Assembly: GCF_026672425.1 (NCBI RefSeq)
Contig: NZ_JAPPRC010000003.1
Coordinates: forward strand, 445,001-509,000
Length of the DNA stretch: 64,000 nt
Direction of reading: 5' to 3'
From: Pannonibacter sp. SL95
Lineage (GTDB): Bacteria > Pseudomonadota > Alphaproteobacteria > Rhizobiales > Stappiaceae
In this document: in pieces, positions 23,954 through 33,731 of the stretch
Position numbering within the stretch: the first letter of the stretch is position 1
Layout: each line of letters opens with the position of its first letter
Made by a program: the position numbers and the translations under genes
The notes under the pieces: generated by a model
Database searches by the model: none
What the model saw: only the letters and a program-made list of their open reading frames with translations
What the model was told of the DNA's origin: nothing

Positions 23954-24823
23954 GTGGATTTCATTCTTCAACAAGTCATCACCGGCCTCAGCATCGGTTC
24001 CATCCTGCTGCTCGTCGCGCTGGGTCTGGCGATCATCTACGGCTCCATGGGCGTCATCAACATGGCCCATGGCGAGTTCGTCATGCTCGGAGCCTATGGG
24101 GCCTGGGCGCTCAACAGCGTGTTCGGGCTGGATCTCCTGTCCAGCCTCGTCTTCATCTTTATCGGGGTCGGGGCCTTCGGCTGGGCGACTGAGCGCGGGG
24201 TGATCCGGTTCCTGTACGCCCGGCCACTCGACACGTTGCTGGCAACCTGGGGCATCGGCGTGGTGCTGCAACAGGTCATCCGCCTGACGGCGGGCGGAGA
24301 GCTGCGTTACGTCGGCATGCCTGAGATTTTCTCCGGGACAGTATCGATCCTTGGCGTCGGTGTTTCGTCCTACCGCGTCTTTGTCTTCCTGTTCGTCGCC
24401 GCCCTGTTTGCCGCGACCTGGGCACTGATGTTCCGAACCTCCTTCGGCACGCGGCTGCGTGCTGTCGTGCAGGATCGCAACACCGCCATGTGCTTCGGCG
24501 TCAATGCCGACAAGGTCTACAGCCTGACCTTTGCCTATGGCGCGGGCCTTGCCGGTCTCGCAGGTGCGCTGGTGGCGCCGCTGAAGAGTGTGAGCCCGGA
24601 AATGGGCGCAGCCTATGTGGTCGACGCTTTCTTCGTTGTCGTTCTCGGCGGCGTGCAGAGCCTGTTCGGAACGGTCGCAAGCGCTGCGCTGCTCGGCCAG
24701 ATGTCCGGCTCGCTTGCCTATGTGTCGAACGACACAATCGCCAAGGCTCTGGTGCTGCTTGCGATCATCGTCCTCATCCGTTTCCGCCCGCAGGGCCTGT
24801 TCGTCACCAAGGTCCGGAGCTGA
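23954..24823 (+). CDS. Amide/urea ABC transporter, permease 1 (UrtB-like)
   Basis: A 289-residue inner-membrane permease of the LivH/UrtB type (BPD_transp_2). It opens with MDFILQQVITGLSIGSILLL and has the signatures LAIIYGSMGVINMAHGEFVM and GVNADKVYSLTFAYGAGLAG. Many urea UrtB proteins have a long N-terminal extension; this one does not, making it LivH-sized. It probably starts at GTG 23954. It ends 4 bp before the second permease gene and pairs with it as the membrane channel. Confidence 0.88.
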   Translation: MDFILQQVITGLSIGSILLLVALGLAIIYGSMGVINMAHGEFVMLGAYGAWALNSVFGLDLLSSLVFIFIGVGAFGWATERGVIRFLYARPLDTLLATWGIGVVLQQVIRLTAGGELRYVGMPEIFSGTVSILGVGVSSYRVFVFLFVAALFAATWALMFRTSFGTRLRAVVQDRNTAMCFGVNADKVYSLTFAYGAGLAGLAGALVAPLKSVSPEMGAAYVVDAFFVVVLGGVQSLFGTVASAALLGQMSGSLAYVSNDTIAKALVLLAIIVLIRFRPQGLFVTKVRS

Positions 24824-24827
24824 TCCC

Positions 24828-25997
24828 ATGACACGTGTGTCTCTTTCTCCCTCAAGGCGATCGGAGTCTGTCCTCAACGGCCGCCTGCAGATTGCCGCCT
24901 ATGCTGCAGTCTGCCTGCTGATCTTCCTGGTGCCGCTCGGCATAGACGATGACTTCCTGCTGAACCGCATCGCCCGTTATCTGGTGCTGGGCATGGTGGC
25001 CATGGCGCTGGCCCTGTCCTGGGGCTATGCCGGGATCCTCAACCTCGGTCAGGCGCTGAGCTTTGGTCTTGGTTCCTATTGCATGGCCATGGCGCTGAAG
25101 CTGCGCACGGTTCCGGTGCACACCGGCTCTGAAGGCCTGCCGGACTTCATGGTCTGGAACAACGTGGAACGCCTGCCGCTTGCCTGGGTGCCGTTCCAGT
25201 CGATGACATTTGCGATCATCGCCGGGATCCTCGTTCCGGTGCTGATTGCGGCGCTGCTTGGCTGGTTCATGTTCCGCGGCCGCGTCACGGGCGTCTTTGT
25301 TGCCATCATCACGCTGGCCGCGCTGGTCGTCGGCAACCTGCTGATCATCGACCTGCAGAGCTACACCGGCGGCTTCAACGGCATCACGGACCTGGCCCAG
25401 CTGGAGCTGTTCGGCTTTGAATTCGATGCCTATTCCGCATCAACCTACTATCTGGTGGCGACCTGCCTGACCGTGTCGCTGTTTGCCTGTTTGGCCGTGA
25501 CGCGCAGCAAGGCCGGGTTGATCTTCCAGGCGATCCGCGATGACGAACGGCGGGTGCGCTTCTTCGGCTACGACGTCGCGGCCTTCAAGATCCTCGCCAT
25601 GTCGGTTTCGGCTGCCGTCGCCGGTCTGGCGGGCATGCTCTACACCGTGGTGATGGAATTCGCCTCGCCGACATTCCTCGATGTGCCGCTGTCGCTGTCC
25701 ATCGTCATCTGGTGTGCCGTCGGTGGTCGCCAGAGCCTCGTCGGAGCCCTCATCGGCGCAATCCTTATTGCCGGGATGCAGGGCGCCCTCTCCGAAAGCG
25801 AAGCCTTCCTCGACAGCTGGACGCTGGTGATGGGCGTGACCTTCGTGCTGGTCGTTCTGTTCCTGCCCAATGGCCTTGCCGGCCTTGTCACCCTCATCCG
25901 CAATCGCCTCGCGCAGTCATCCCGGCGCAGCGAGGGCGCTGCCCTGCGTCCTGCGCTCGCCGAGGTGTCCGCCTCCAAGACGGGAGACAAGTCATGA
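24828..25997 (+). CDS. Amide/urea ABC transporter, permease 2 (UrtC-like)
   Basis: A 389-residue LivM/UrtC-type permease. About 20 polar residues precede the first membrane helix (LQIAAYAAVCLLIFLVPLGI). Signatures are ALSWGYAGILNLGQALSFGL, AIRDDERRVRFFGYDVAAFK and WCAVGGRQSLVGALIGAI, the last typical of UrtC. ATG at 24828 begins 4 bp after the first permease; an earlier in-frame start lies inside that gene and is rejected. Its stop overlaps the ATPase start by 4 bp (ATGA). Confidence 0.9.
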   Translation: MTRVSLSPSRRSESVLNGRLQIAAYAAVCLLIFLVPLGIDDDFLLNRIARYLVLGMVAMALALSWGYAGILNLGQALSFGLGSYCMAMALKLRTVPVHTGSEGLPDFMVWNNVERLPLAWVPFQSMTFAIIAGILVPVLIAALLGWFMFRGRVTGVFVAIITLAALVVGNLLIIDLQSYTGGFNGITDLAQLELFGFEFDAYSASTYYLVATCLTVSLFACLAVTRSKAGLIFQAIRDDERRVRFFGYDVAAFKILAMSVSAAVAGLAGMLYTVVMEFASPTFLDVPLSLSIVIWCAVGGRQSLVGALIGAILIAGMQGALSESEAFLDSWTLVMGVTFVLVVLFLPNGLAGLVTLIRNRLAQSSRRSEGAALRPALAEVSASKTGDKS

Positions 25998-26743
25998 GCG
26001 CCGTGCATCTGCAACTTGTCGATCTCTGTGTCAGCTTCAACGGCTTTCGCGCGGTCAACAATCTCAACCTCAGCGTCAACAAGGGCGAGCTGCGTTGCCT
26101 GATCGGCCCCAATGGTGCGGGCAAGACCACCGCCCTCGACCTCATCTGTGGCAAGACCCGTGCGCTCAGCGGCGAGATCCGGCTGGGTGACAAAAATCTG
26201 ACCACAATGGAAGACTTCGAGATCGCGCGGGCCGGGGTTGGCCGCAAGTTCCAGGTCCCCAGCGTGTTCCGCCAGCTGTCGGTGCGCGAAAACCTGGAGG
26301 TGGCGCTGTGCCGTCAGCCCGGTGTTTTCGCGAACCTCTTCCGGCGCGGGCGCTCCGGCGACGGGCTGGAGCATCTGGCGGAGTTCGTGGGGCTTGCCGA
26401 CCAGCTGGACGAGCCGGCGGCCAACCTGTCGCATGGCCAGACGCAGTGGCTCGAGATTGCCCTGCTGCTTGCCCAGGACAGTGAGCTGATCCTGCTCGAC
26501 GAGCCGACTGCCGGCATGACGGCGCAGGAAACGCGCAAGACGGCCGACATCTGCAACCGCCTCAAGGGCAAGCACACGATCATCGTCGTCGAGCACGACA
26601 TGGGCTTCGTGCGCGACATCGGCGACGTCCTCTCGGTGATGCACCAGGGCTCGCTGCTCGCCGAAGGCACGGCGGACGAGATCAGCGCCAACGAGCGCGT
26701 GCGCGAAGTCTACCTCGGTTCGATGGGGATCCACGGTGCTTGA
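25994..26743 (+). CDS. Amide/urea ABC transporter, ATPase 1 (UrtD-like)
   Basis: A 249-residue ABC ATPase of the LivG/UrtD type. Walker A is GPNGAGKTT, the signature region NLSHGQTQWLEIALLLAQ has the SHGQ variant typical of UrtD rather than SGGQ, Walker B is LILLDEPTAGMT and the switch His lies in IIVVEHDMGFV. It is coupled at both ends: ATGA with the permease and an 8-bp overlap with the second ATPase gene. Confidence 0.91.
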   Translation: MSAVHLQLVDLCVSFNGFRAVNNLNLSVNKGELRCLIGPNGAGKTTALDLICGKTRALSGEIRLGDKNLTTMEDFEIARAGVGRKFQVPSVFRQLSVRENLEVALCRQPGVFANLFRRGRSGDGLEHLAEFVGLADQLDEPAANLSHGQTQWLEIALLLAQDSELILLDEPTAGMTAQETRKTADICNRLKGKHTIIVVEHDMGFVRDIGDVLSVMHQGSLLAEGTADEISANERVREVYLGSMGIHGA

Positions 26744-27434
26744 GATCAGCAAACTCGACGGCTTCTACGGCAACTCGCGTGCCCTGCAGGGTATCGACCT
26801 GAGCGTCGGTACGGGCGCCTTCCTGTCGGTGCTTGGCCGCAATGGCGTCGGCAAGACGACGCTGATGCGCGCCATGCTCGGCCTCCTCGACCGGACCGAG
26901 GGAGAGATCCGCCTCGATGGTCAGGACATCAACCGGATGGCGACCCATCAACGAGCCCGCGCCGGCATCGGCTACGTGCCGCAGGGACGAGGCATCCTGC
27001 CGCGCTTCACCGTCTACGAGAACCTGCAGCTCGGCGGCTTTGCCCGCACCAGCGACCGCGGCAAGGAGCTGGAGGCGCTCGTCTTCGACATGTTCCCGAT
27101 CCTGCGCGAGTTTCGTGGCCGCGCTGGAGGCAACCTTTCGGGCGGTCAGCAGCAACAGCTGGCCATCGCCCGGGCGCTGATGACCGACCCGCGCATCATC
27201 CTGCTGGATGAGCCGGCGGAGGGCATCCAGCCCAACATCGTCGAACTGATCGAGGAGGCGATCCTGTCGCTGAACCGACGCTTCGGCATCACCATCGTGC
27301 TCGTGGAACAGAACATCGCGTTCGCACGGCGCGCCAGCACCGACTTCGCGATCCTCGAAAAGGGACGCGTGGTCGCATCCGGACCTATCGCAGGGCTGAC
27401 CGACGACCTCATCCACCGCCACATGGCGGTGTAA
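26736..27434 (+). CDS. Amide/urea ABC transporter, ATPase 2 (UrtE-like)
   Basis: A 232-residue ABC ATPase of the LivF/UrtE type. Walker A is GRNGVGKTT, then [35 protein letters not shown] and LLLDEP-type [19 protein letters not shown], all close to UrtE. It starts at GTG 26736 inside the end of the first ATPase gene. It would heterodimerise with that protein to drive uptake. Confidence 0.91.
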   Translation: MLEISKLDGFYGNSRALQGIDLSVGTGAFLSVLGRNGVGKTTLMRAMLGLLDRTEGEIRLDGQDINRMATHQRARAGIGYVPQGRGILPRFTVYENLQLGGFARTSDRGKELEALVFDMFPILREFRGRAGGNLSGGQQQQLAIARALMTDPRIILLDEPAEGIQPNIVELIEEAILSLNRRFGITIVLVEQNIAFARRASTDFAILEKGRVVASGPIAGLTDDLIHRHMAV

Positions 27435-27495
27435 GGCGACCAGGCCCATTCAAGCAAGACGCGAGGGTCCCAACCACTCCACCGGAGGAACAAGC

Positions 27496-28536
27496 ATGCA
27501 TCACGGCGATATTTCCAGCAGCAATGACACCGTCGGCGTGGCGGTGGTCAACTACAAGATGCCGCGCCTTCATACCAAGGCCGAAGTGCTCGAGAATGCC
27601 CGCAAGATCGCGGCGATGGTCGAGGGCATGAAGATCGGGCTGCCAGGCATGGATCTCGTGATCTTCCCGGAATACTCGACCCACGGCATCATGTACGACA
27701 GCAAGGAGATGTACGAGACCGCCTCGCAGGTGCCGGGCGAGGAAACCGCCATCTTCGCGGAAGCTTGCCGCAAGGCCAATGTCTGGGGCGTGTTCTCGCT
27801 CACCGGCGAGCGGCACGAGGAGCACCCGAACAAGGCGCCCTACAACACCCTCATCCTGATGAACAACAAAGGCGAGATCGTCCAGAAGTACCGCAAGATC
27901 ATGCCGTGGGTGCCGATCGAGGGCTGGTATCCGGGCAACTGCACCTACGTGTCGGAAGGCCCGAAGGGCATGAAGATCTCGCTGATCATCTGTGATGACG
28001 GCAACTATCCGGAAATCTGGCGCGACTGTGCCATGAAGGGCGCCGAGCTGATCGTCCGCTGCCAGGGCTACATGTACCCGGCCAAGGAGCAGCAGATCAT
28101 CATCTCCAAGGCCATGGCCTTCGCCAACAACGTCTATGTGGCGGTGGCCAATGCGGCCGGCTTCGACGGCGTTTATTCCTACTTCGGCCACTCGGCCATC
28201 GTCGGCTTCGACGGCCGGACGCTCGGCGAGTGCGGCGAGGAGGATTACGGCATCCAGTATGCGCCGCTCTCCGTCTCGATGATCCGTGACGCGCGGCGCA
28301 ACATGCAGTCGCAGAACCACCTCTACAAGCTCGTTCACCGTGGCTACACCGGCATGATCAACTCCGGTGAAAGCTCCAAGGGCGTCGCGGCCTGCCCCTA
28401 TGACTTCTACCAGAAGTGGATCAGTGATCCGGAGGGCACCCGCGAAATGGTCGAGGCCATGACCCGGTCCACTGCCGGAACGGCCGAGTGCCCGATTGAC
28501 GGCATCCCGAACGAGAAGACCCCTGTCCACCGCTGA
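27496..28536 (+). CDS. amiE: Aliphatic amidase
   Basis: A 346-residue cytoplasmic amidase of the nitrilase superfamily, the same length as Pseudomonas AmiE. It aligns with AmiE by eye without gaps, from [20 protein letters not shown] to the end. The catalytic triad is present: Glu59 (FPEYS), Lys134 (QKYRK) and Cys166 ([13 protein letters not shown]). It hydrolyses short-chain amides such as acetamide and propionamide to carboxylate and ammonia. It is preceded by a Shine-Dalgarno CGGAGGA, follows the importer genes by 61 bp and is followed by a strong terminator. AmiF (formamidase) is related but shorter and diverges at the ends. Confidence 0.96.
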   Translation: MHHGDISSSNDTVGVAVVNYKMPRLHTKAEVLENARKIAAMVEGMKIGLPGMDLVIFPEYSTHGIMYDSKEMYETASQVPGEETAIFAEACRKANVWGVFSLTGERHEEHPNKAPYNTLILMNNKGEIVQKYRKIMPWVPIEGWYPGNCTYVSEGPKGMKISLIICDDGNYPEIWRDCAMKGAELIVRCQGYMYPAKEQQIIISKAMAFANNVYVAVANAAGFDGVYSYFGHSAIVGFDGRTLGECGEEDYGIQYAPLSVSMIRDARRNMQSQNHLYKLVHRGYTGMINSGESSKGVAACPYDFYQKWISDPEGTREMVEAMTRSTAGTAECPIDGIPNEKTPVHR

Positions 28537-28543
28537 TGGACTT

Positions 28544-28578
28544 GCCGGCGGCGTCCCATCCGCCGCCGGCCTCTTTTT
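28544..28578 (+). terminator. Intrinsic terminator after amiE
   Basis: GCCGGCGGCG, loop TCCCATC, CGCCGCCGGC, then CTCTTTTTC: a perfect 10-bp GC stem with a five-T run. It lies only 19 bp before the GTG of the AAA+ ATPase gene, so the ATPase-VWA pair depends on read-through or its own promoter. Confidence 0.82.
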
Positions 28579-28596
28579 CCAAAGATTGCATCCAGA

Positions 28597-29406
28597 GTGA
28601 GCCAGACGATGGTCCTTGCGCCGTATTTCCTTGCCGACGAACCCTTCTACGCCCCGCAGGCGGACGAGATCGACCTCTTCACCGCCGCCCATGCCCTGCG
28701 CCAGCCGGTGATGATCAAGGGGCCGACCGGCTGCGGCAAGACGCGGTTCATCGAGCACATGGCCTGGCGGCTCGGCCGGCCGCTGGTGACCGTCGCCTGC
28801 CACGAGGACATGACCGCGTCCGATCTGGTCGGGCGGTTCCTGCTCGATGCGGACGGCACCGTCTGGCACGACGGCCCGCTGACGCTGGCCGTGCGCCACG
28901 GAGCGATCTGCTATCTCGACGAGATCGTCGAGGCGCGGCAGGACACGACCGTGGTGATCCATCCACTCACCGACGACCGCCGCATCCTGCCGCTCGACAA
29001 GAAGAACGAGCTGGTGCGGGCCCATCCCGACTTCCAGCTCGTGATCTCCTACAACCCGGGCTACCAGAGCGTGCTGAAGGACCTGAAGGAATCCACCAAG
29101 CAGCGCTTTGTCGGGCTCGACTTCACCTATCCCGACGCCGCACGCGAAGCCCGGATCGTGGCGCGCGAGGCCGGCATCGACGAGGCAACGGCCACGCTTC
29201 TCGTGAGGGTCGCCGACCGCTCGCGCAACCTGAAGGGCCATGGCCTTGATGAAGGCGCCTCGACGCGCATGCTGATCCAGGCCGGGCGCCTGATGGCGCG
29301 CGGCATCTCGCTCACTGCGGCCTGCCAGATGGCGCTGGTCCTGCCGATCACCGACGACCCGGACCTGCGGGCCAGCCTGACGGACGCCATTGCGGCGTGC
29401 CAGTAA
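28597..29406 (+). CDS. MoxR/CbbQ/NorQ-type AAA+ ATPase
   Basis: A 269-residue AAA+ ATPase of the CbbQ/NirQ/NorQ branch. Walker A is [14 protein letters not shown] (about residues 40-53), Walker B is [14 protein letters not shown], sensor 1 is [10 protein letters not shown], with [20 protein letters not shown] between. Members act with a VWA partner as chaperones that remodel or load cofactors into a client enzyme (Rubisco, nitric oxide reductase). The partner gene follows by 13 bp. In Pseudomonas an ATPase (AmiB) also accompanies amiE but of another type. GTG at 28597 or ATG at 28609 can serve as start. The client here is not known; AmiE is the neighbour. Confidence 0.9.
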   Translation: MSQTMVLAPYFLADEPFYAPQADEIDLFTAAHALRQPVMIKGPTGCGKTRFIEHMAWRLGRPLVTVACHEDMTASDLVGRFLLDADGTVWHDGPLTLAVRHGAICYLDEIVEARQDTTVVIHPLTDDRRILPLDKKNELVRAHPDFQLVISYNPGYQSVLKDLKESTKQRFVGLDFTYPDAAREARIVAREAGIDEATATLLVRVADRSRNLKGHGLDEGASTRMLIQAGRLMARGISLTAACQMALVLPITDDPDLRASLTDAIAACQ

Positions 29407-29419
29407 GAGGGTGGCCGGG

Positions 29420-31696
29420 ATGACCCAACTGGCAGAGGCGGACAGGCCAGGCCCGCTGACCGTTGCGGCGTCTGCCGGATCCGCGACGGATCGGCTGCTG
29501 TCCGGACTAATGGCGCGCGTGTCGGCGGAGGATCGGGCGGCGCTGGAGCGGGCGGCCGCCACCTTCTGTGACCGGTTCCAGCCTGCGAGCCTGCAGCGGC
29601 GTGCGCTTGCGACGGCAGCATTGGCGCTGTTCGACAGGGCCGGTGCGGAGCCGCTCATCCAGCTCCTGGAGCTGGCCAGCGAACTCGGCCGCCGCGGGCG
29701 TGGCGGCGATGCGACGCTGGTCCTGGCTGCCGTGCCGCGCGCGTTGCGCTGGCTGAGCGATGCCGATGATCTCTCAGCCTGGCTCGCGGTGGTCGCCGAT
29801 GTGGCCGAGCGCGCGCCGGAGAGCCTCGCCGCGTTGGCGGGTGAGACCGACCATCTCCTCGGCCGGCTGGGCGCACGCGGTCTTGCCGGCTTTGCCGGGG
29901 CGCTGATCGACCTGGCGGCAGGCCGGGAAGACCTGCGCCAGGCCCTGTTTGCCTTCCGCGATCCGCGGGCCGAAACGCTCCTCCTGCGCGAGGCGGCCGA
30001 TGTGCCGCTTGCCCGGCTGGAGCCACGTCTCAAGGGTCTGGTTACGGCGCTCTGGTCGGTCGAGCCCGTGATCCGCCCTTCACCGGCGGGCGGGGCCCAG
30101 ACCGCCCGCCGGTCCAGCTTCGATGGTCGCATCCTGTTCCTGCCCGATGCCTATCGCGGCGTGCGGGGGGAGGCGGCCGTCACCTTGATGAAGGCGGCGG
30201 CGCTGCACATCGGTGCGCATCTGGCCCATTCCGGGCGGCCGCGTCCGGCCAAGGCGCTGAAGCCGTTGCAGATCGCGCTGATCTCGCTCCTTGAGGATGC
30301 GCGGGCCGAGCATCTGGCGCTTGCGCAGTACCCCGGCCTCAACCGGCTGTGGCTGCCGTTCCACACCGCGCCGACCGAAGGCGGGACGGCGGAGGCCTTG
30401 CTGGCGCGGCTGGCGCGGGTCCTGGCGGACCCCGACCACGAGGATCCCGATCCCTTCGTGCAGAAGGGGCGCGCGGCCTTCCGCGCGGCGCGGGACAGCT
30501 GGGACGACCCGGATGTGCTGCGGCGGATCGGCAGTGGGCTCGGCAATGATCTCGGCCAGATGCGGCTGCAGTTCAATTCCAAGACCTATGCTGTGCAGCC
30601 GCTCTACCGCGATGACAATCTGGGTCTGTGGCAGTTCGACCTGCCGGACCAGGAGCAGGGGACTCCCGACGAAATCTCCATTTCCGTGCGCATCGAGCAG
30701 CGGGAAACACAGACCGAGGAACCGGACCGCCGCCGGACCGAAGAGGGGGGAGACGAGGTCAGTCCGGTGCGGCTGACCGAAGCCGATCCTGAGGCGGCGT
30801 TCCCGCTTTGCCGGCTGCCGGAATGGGATCTCGTCAGTCACCGGCACCGGCCAGACTGGGTGCAGGTGATGGAACATCCGCCGAGGTTGGCGCCGGCGGC
30901 CATCATCGACCGGCTCCTCTCCGAGCGTCCGGACCTGGTGCGGCGGACCAGCGCGCTGATCCGGCAGGCGCGCGCGGGCCAACCGGTGCGGCTGCGCCGT
31001 CAGGCCGAAGGCGACCGGCTCGATCTGGAGGCTGCCCTTCGGGCGCGTATTGATCTGGCCGGAGGGCACGCTCCCGACACGCGGGTCTACGAGACCCGCA
31101 CGCTCAATTCCCGCGATCTTTCGGTTCTCGTGCTCCTGGATATTTCCGAATCCACCAAGGACACGATCGACGGTTCGCCGGTCTCGGTGTTCTCCATCCT
31201 TCGCGAGGCGGCAGCCCATCTGGCCGCTGCGATGGCCGAGGCCGGCGATCCCTTCGCCTTGTCCGCCTTCCACTCGGATGGTCGGGAGGACTTGCGCTAT
31301 CACCGCATCAAGCGGTTCGACGAGGCCTTCGACACACGGGCCAAGGCGCGACTGGCGGGGTTGAGGCCGGGCCTGTCGACCCGCATGGGCGGGGCCCTGC
31401 GCATGGCCACGCGCGACATCCAGCCGATGGCGACGCACCGCCGGCTGGTGCTGATCATCACCGACGGCGAGCCGTCGGACATCGACGTCAACGATCCGAA
31501 ACATCTGGTGGAAGATGCGCGCAAGGCGGTGCAGGAAGCGGCGGGTGCCGGGATCGACGTGTTCTGCGTCGGGCTGGACCGGACGGGAGACACCTATCTG
31601 TCGCGGATCTTCGGACGCCAGAACGTGATCCAGATCGACCGCGTCACCGCGCTCCCCGACCGGCTGCCCAAGCTCTACCTGCGGCTGACGCGCTAG
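29420..31696 (+). CDS. VWA-domain protein, NorD/CbbO-like partner of the AAA+ ATPase
   Basis: 758 residues, no signal peptide. The N-terminal 350 or so residues are Ala/Leu/Arg-rich and helical. The middle has charged, low-complexity stretches (RRRTEEGGDE). The C-terminal von Willebrand A domain (about residues 560-758) has a complete MIDAS motif: DISES, a downstream Thr in STRMGGALR and an Asp in ITDGEPSDID. NorD and CbbO have this layout and recruit the AAA+ ring to its client. ATG at 29420 is chosen (GTGGCCGGG upstream); an earlier start overlaps the ATPase. It ends the amide module and faces a convergent gene across a bidirectional terminator. Confidence 0.88.
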   Translation: MTQLAEADRPGPLTVAASAGSATDRLLSGLMARVSAEDRAALERAAATFCDRFQPASLQRRALATAALALFDRAGAEPLIQLLELASELGRRGRGGDATLVLAAVPRALRWLSDADDLSAWLAVVADVAERAPESLAALAGETDHLLGRLGARGLAGFAGALIDLAAGREDLRQALFAFRDPRAETLLLREAADVPLARLEPRLKGLVTALWSVEPVIRPSPAGGAQTARRSSFDGRILFLPDAYRGVRGEAAVTLMKAAALHIGAHLAHSGRPRPAKALKPLQIALISLLEDARAEHLALAQYPGLNRLWLPFHTAPTEGGTAEALLARLARVLADPDHEDPDPFVQKGRAAFRAARDSWDDPDVLRRIGSGLGNDLGQMRLQFNSKTYAVQPLYRDDNLGLWQFDLPDQEQGTPDEISISVRIEQRETQTEEPDRRRTEEGGDEVSPVRLTEADPEAAFPLCRLPEWDLVSHRHRPDWVQVMEHPPRLAPAAIIDRLLSERPDLVRRTSALIRQARAGQPVRLRRQAEGDRLDLEAALRARIDLAGGHAPDTRVYETRTLNSRDLSVLVLLDISESTKDTIDGSPVSVFSILREAAAHLAAAMAEAGDPFALSAFHSDGREDLRYHRIKRFDEAFDTRAKARLAGLRPGLSTRMGGALRMATRDIQPMATHRRLVLIITDGEPSDIDVNDPKHLVEDARKAVQEAAGAGIDVFCVGLDRTGDTYLSRIFGRQNVIQIDRVTALPDRLPKLYLRLTR

Positions 31697-31703
31697 GGAA
31701 AGA

Positions 31704-31727
31704 GGGCGCAACACCGGCGTTGCGCCC
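31704..31727. terminator. Bidirectional terminator between convergent genes
   Basis: GGGCGCAAC, loop ACCGGC, GTTGCGCCC: a 9-bp perfect stem flanked by AAAGA on the left and TTCC on the right, in the 45-bp gap between the VWA gene and the minus-strand ABC ATPase gene. U-runs are short on both sides. Confidence 0.72.
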
Positions 31728-31741
31728 TTCCGTGCAGTCGC

Positions 31742-32506
31742 TCAGTGGACGCCGGTGATCATCGAGACGATCTCGTTCTTGTCGGTCTTTGCCGTCTCGC
31801 GCACGCTGATCTGCTTGCCCCGGCGCAATACGCAGATCCGGTCGGAGAGGCGGAAGACCTGATCGAGGCTGTGGCTGATGATCAGGATGGCGAGATCCCG
31901 GGCGCGCAGGGCCTCGACGATCTTCTCCACCTTGGCCGTTTCCGCAACGCCGAGCGCTGCCGTCGGCTCGTCGAGCAGCACCAGTTTCTTCGCCCAGTGC
32001 GTGGCCCTCGCGATGGCGATGCCCTGGCGCTGGCCGCCGGAGAGATCCTTGATGGTGGCCCGGGCGGAGGGGATGCGCACGTCCAGTTCGTCCACCAGCG
32101 CCTGGGTTTCCTGCATCATCGCCTTGCGGTCGAGAAGGCCGAAGGGGGGCTTGGTCTTCTCGCGGCCGAGGAACAGGTTCATGTAGACCGGCTGATGATC
32201 GGCCAGCGCCAGATCCTGATAGACCACCTCGATGCCGCTCGCTCTTGCAGAACTCGCATCGGAGAACTGCACCGGAGCGCCGTCCAGCGCGATGGAGCCG
32301 GAGGTGGGCGTGTAGACGCCGGAGATGATCTTGATCAGCGTCGACTTGCCGGCACCATTGTCGCCGACAAGAGCCACGATCTCACCGGCGCGGACGGTCA
32401 GGGAAAAGTCCTCGATGGCGACGACGCCGCCGAAGGCCTTGTGGATGTTGGTCAGTTCCAGCATCGGCCGGCCATGGGTGAGGGAAGTCTCGGTCTTGTC
32501 TGTCAT
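31742..32506 (-). CDS. Sugar-type ABC transporter, ATP-binding protein
   Basis: A 254-residue single-domain ABC ATPase. Walker A is [16 protein letters not shown], the signature LSGGQRQGIAIARATHW, Walker B LVLLDEPTAALG and the switch IISHSLDQVF. It is of the short RbsA/FrcA type, like the inositol ATPase at 6001. It is the last gene of a six-gene minus-strand operon and is separated from the YhfX-like gene by only 5 bp. It presumably powers the permease at 33732. The ATPase gene is split from the permease gene by the PLP-enzyme gene, which ties that enzyme to the transporter. Confidence 0.9.
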   Translation of the reverse strand: MTDKTETSLTHGRPMLELTNIHKAFGGVVAIEDFSLTVRAGEIVALVGDNGAGKSTLIKIISGVYTPTSGSIALDGAPVQFSDASSARASGIEVVYQDLALADHQPVYMNLFLGREKTKPPFGLLDRKAMMQETQALVDELDVRIPSARATIKDLSGGQRQGIAIARATHWAKKLVLLDEPTAALGVAETAKVEKIVEALRARDLAILIISHSLDQVFRLSDRICVLRRGKQISVRETAKTDKNEIVSMITGVH

Positions 32507-32511
32507 GGCGG

Positions 32512-33717
32512 TCAGCTCAGGTTGGGCCAGGGCTCGGCCTGACCGAAGATGTTCTCGATGGTCTCGACCTGAGGCGCGCCGGAGGCGATGCCGCGGACGC
32601 CGACGATGTAGCCGCGCTTGACGAAGGCCTGTCCGCGGAAGCCGAAGACGACGGTATCGCCGCTCTTGGGGGCCGGATGCCCCCCACAGTCGATCATGCC
32701 GTAATAGTCGATGGCCGAGGGCGGCGGGATCTCGACCGGGCGCAGTGCGGCGTCGGCCACGGTGGGCTCCGCCGACACAAGGGCCTTGAGGCCGTAGTCG
32801 GGGAACACCGGATCGATATAGAGACCGCCGCCGAAGCAGTAGGCGCGGCCCTGGTGCAGATGCGAGACCTCAGTAAGATAGAGCACGGCCGGACGCTCCG
32901 GCAGGTCTTCCATCGCGTGCAACGGCGTGGTGCCGTGCAGGCCATTGCCCGGTTCGCACTGGGTTGCGCCGGCATTGGCAAGGTGGTGCAGCACGGCGGA
33001 GGAGGTGGTTCCGGGCGCGTTGATTTCAACCTCGGCGCGGCCGCCCTTTCGCAGGGCATCGGCAGCGCGGGCAAGCGTCGTGAGATTGTGCGTCGGGTTC
33101 ACCGTGCGTGTGGCGTTGTCATAGAGCAGCGCCGGGAAGGAGGTGAGGCCGGCGAAGCGGGCGCCGTCCAGCGTGTCAAGCCGGTCAGCCACAGCGGCAA
33201 TGTCTTCGGCCGGGAAGCCGCCTTCATGCCCCTTATAGAACGTGTCGCCGGCGGTGTGGATGCGCGCCATCAGGTTCTGCGTGCGACCGGCGGCCTTGGC
33301 AGCGGACGCAGCTTCCGCCGCCTTGTCGTCGCTGAAAACGGTCCAGTAATCCGGCTGAAGGTCGCGGGCAGCCATGGCGGCCTCGAAGCGCGGCACCTGG
33401 ACGAGGTGGCCGAGGTGCCCAGTCTTCAGGCCCGCCTTGTGGCAGGCGATGGCACAGGCCATGTCGACGGCAACCGCCCGGTCGATGCCGCCGCGCAGGA
33501 CGGCGCGCGAGAAGCCGCTGTTGCGCCCGACCTGTTTGGTCATGGCGAAGACCTTCAGCCCATGGCGGTCAGCTTCTGCCTTGAACAGGCGAGCGTTGTC
33601 TTCCACCGTGTCTAGGTCGAGCACATAGGCGTTGGCGGGGATCTGTCCGGCCCGGTGCAGGGCCATGGCCGCTTCGACGAAGGCCGGGTTGCGGCGGCGC
33701 AGAAGGTCGAGAAACAT
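32512..33717 (-). CDS. YhfX-like PLP-dependent enzyme (alanine-racemase fold)
   Basis: About 401 residues, fold type III. The likely PLP-binding Lys61 sits in KVFAMTKQVGRN at the end of the first barrel strand, preceded by NAYVLDLDTVEDNARLF. Other family segments are LTSFPALLYDNATRT, EINAPGTTSSAVLHHLA and a C-terminal beta domain (DYYGMIDCGGHPAPKSGDTV). YhfX proteins are thought to be amino-acid racemases or related PLP enzymes, with no settled substrate. ATG at 33717 is used; a much longer frame to 34173 runs antisense-like through the permease gene. It sits between permease and ATPase genes of one transporter, so its substrate is probably what the transporter brings in. Confidence 0.85.
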   Translation of the reverse strand: MFLDLLRRRNPAFVEAAMALHRAGQIPANAYVLDLDTVEDNARLFKAEADRHGLKVFAMTKQVGRNSGFSRAVLRGGIDRAVAVDMACAIACHKAGLKTGHLGHLVQVPRFEAAMAARDLQPDYWTVFSDDKAAEAASAAKAAGRTQNLMARIHTAGDTFYKGHEGGFPAEDIAAVADRLDTLDGARFAGLTSFPALLYDNATRTVNPTHNLTTLARAADALRKGGRAEVEINAPGTTSSAVLHHLANAGATQCEPGNGLHGTTPLHAMEDLPERPAVLYLTEVSHLHQGRAYCFGGGLYIDPVFPDYGLKALVSAEPTVADAALRPVEIPPPSAIDYYGMIDCGGHPAPKSGDTVVFGFRGQAFVKRGYIVGVRGIASGAPQVETIENIFGQAEPWPNLS

Positions 33718-33731
33718 GATCCGGGTTCCTT

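Noticed and set aside
27409-30132. 907-codon open frame on the minus strand opposite amiE and the AAA+ ATPase
   Set aside because: No recognisable domain, low-complexity Arg/Ser start, and both genes beneath are well-supported enzymes.
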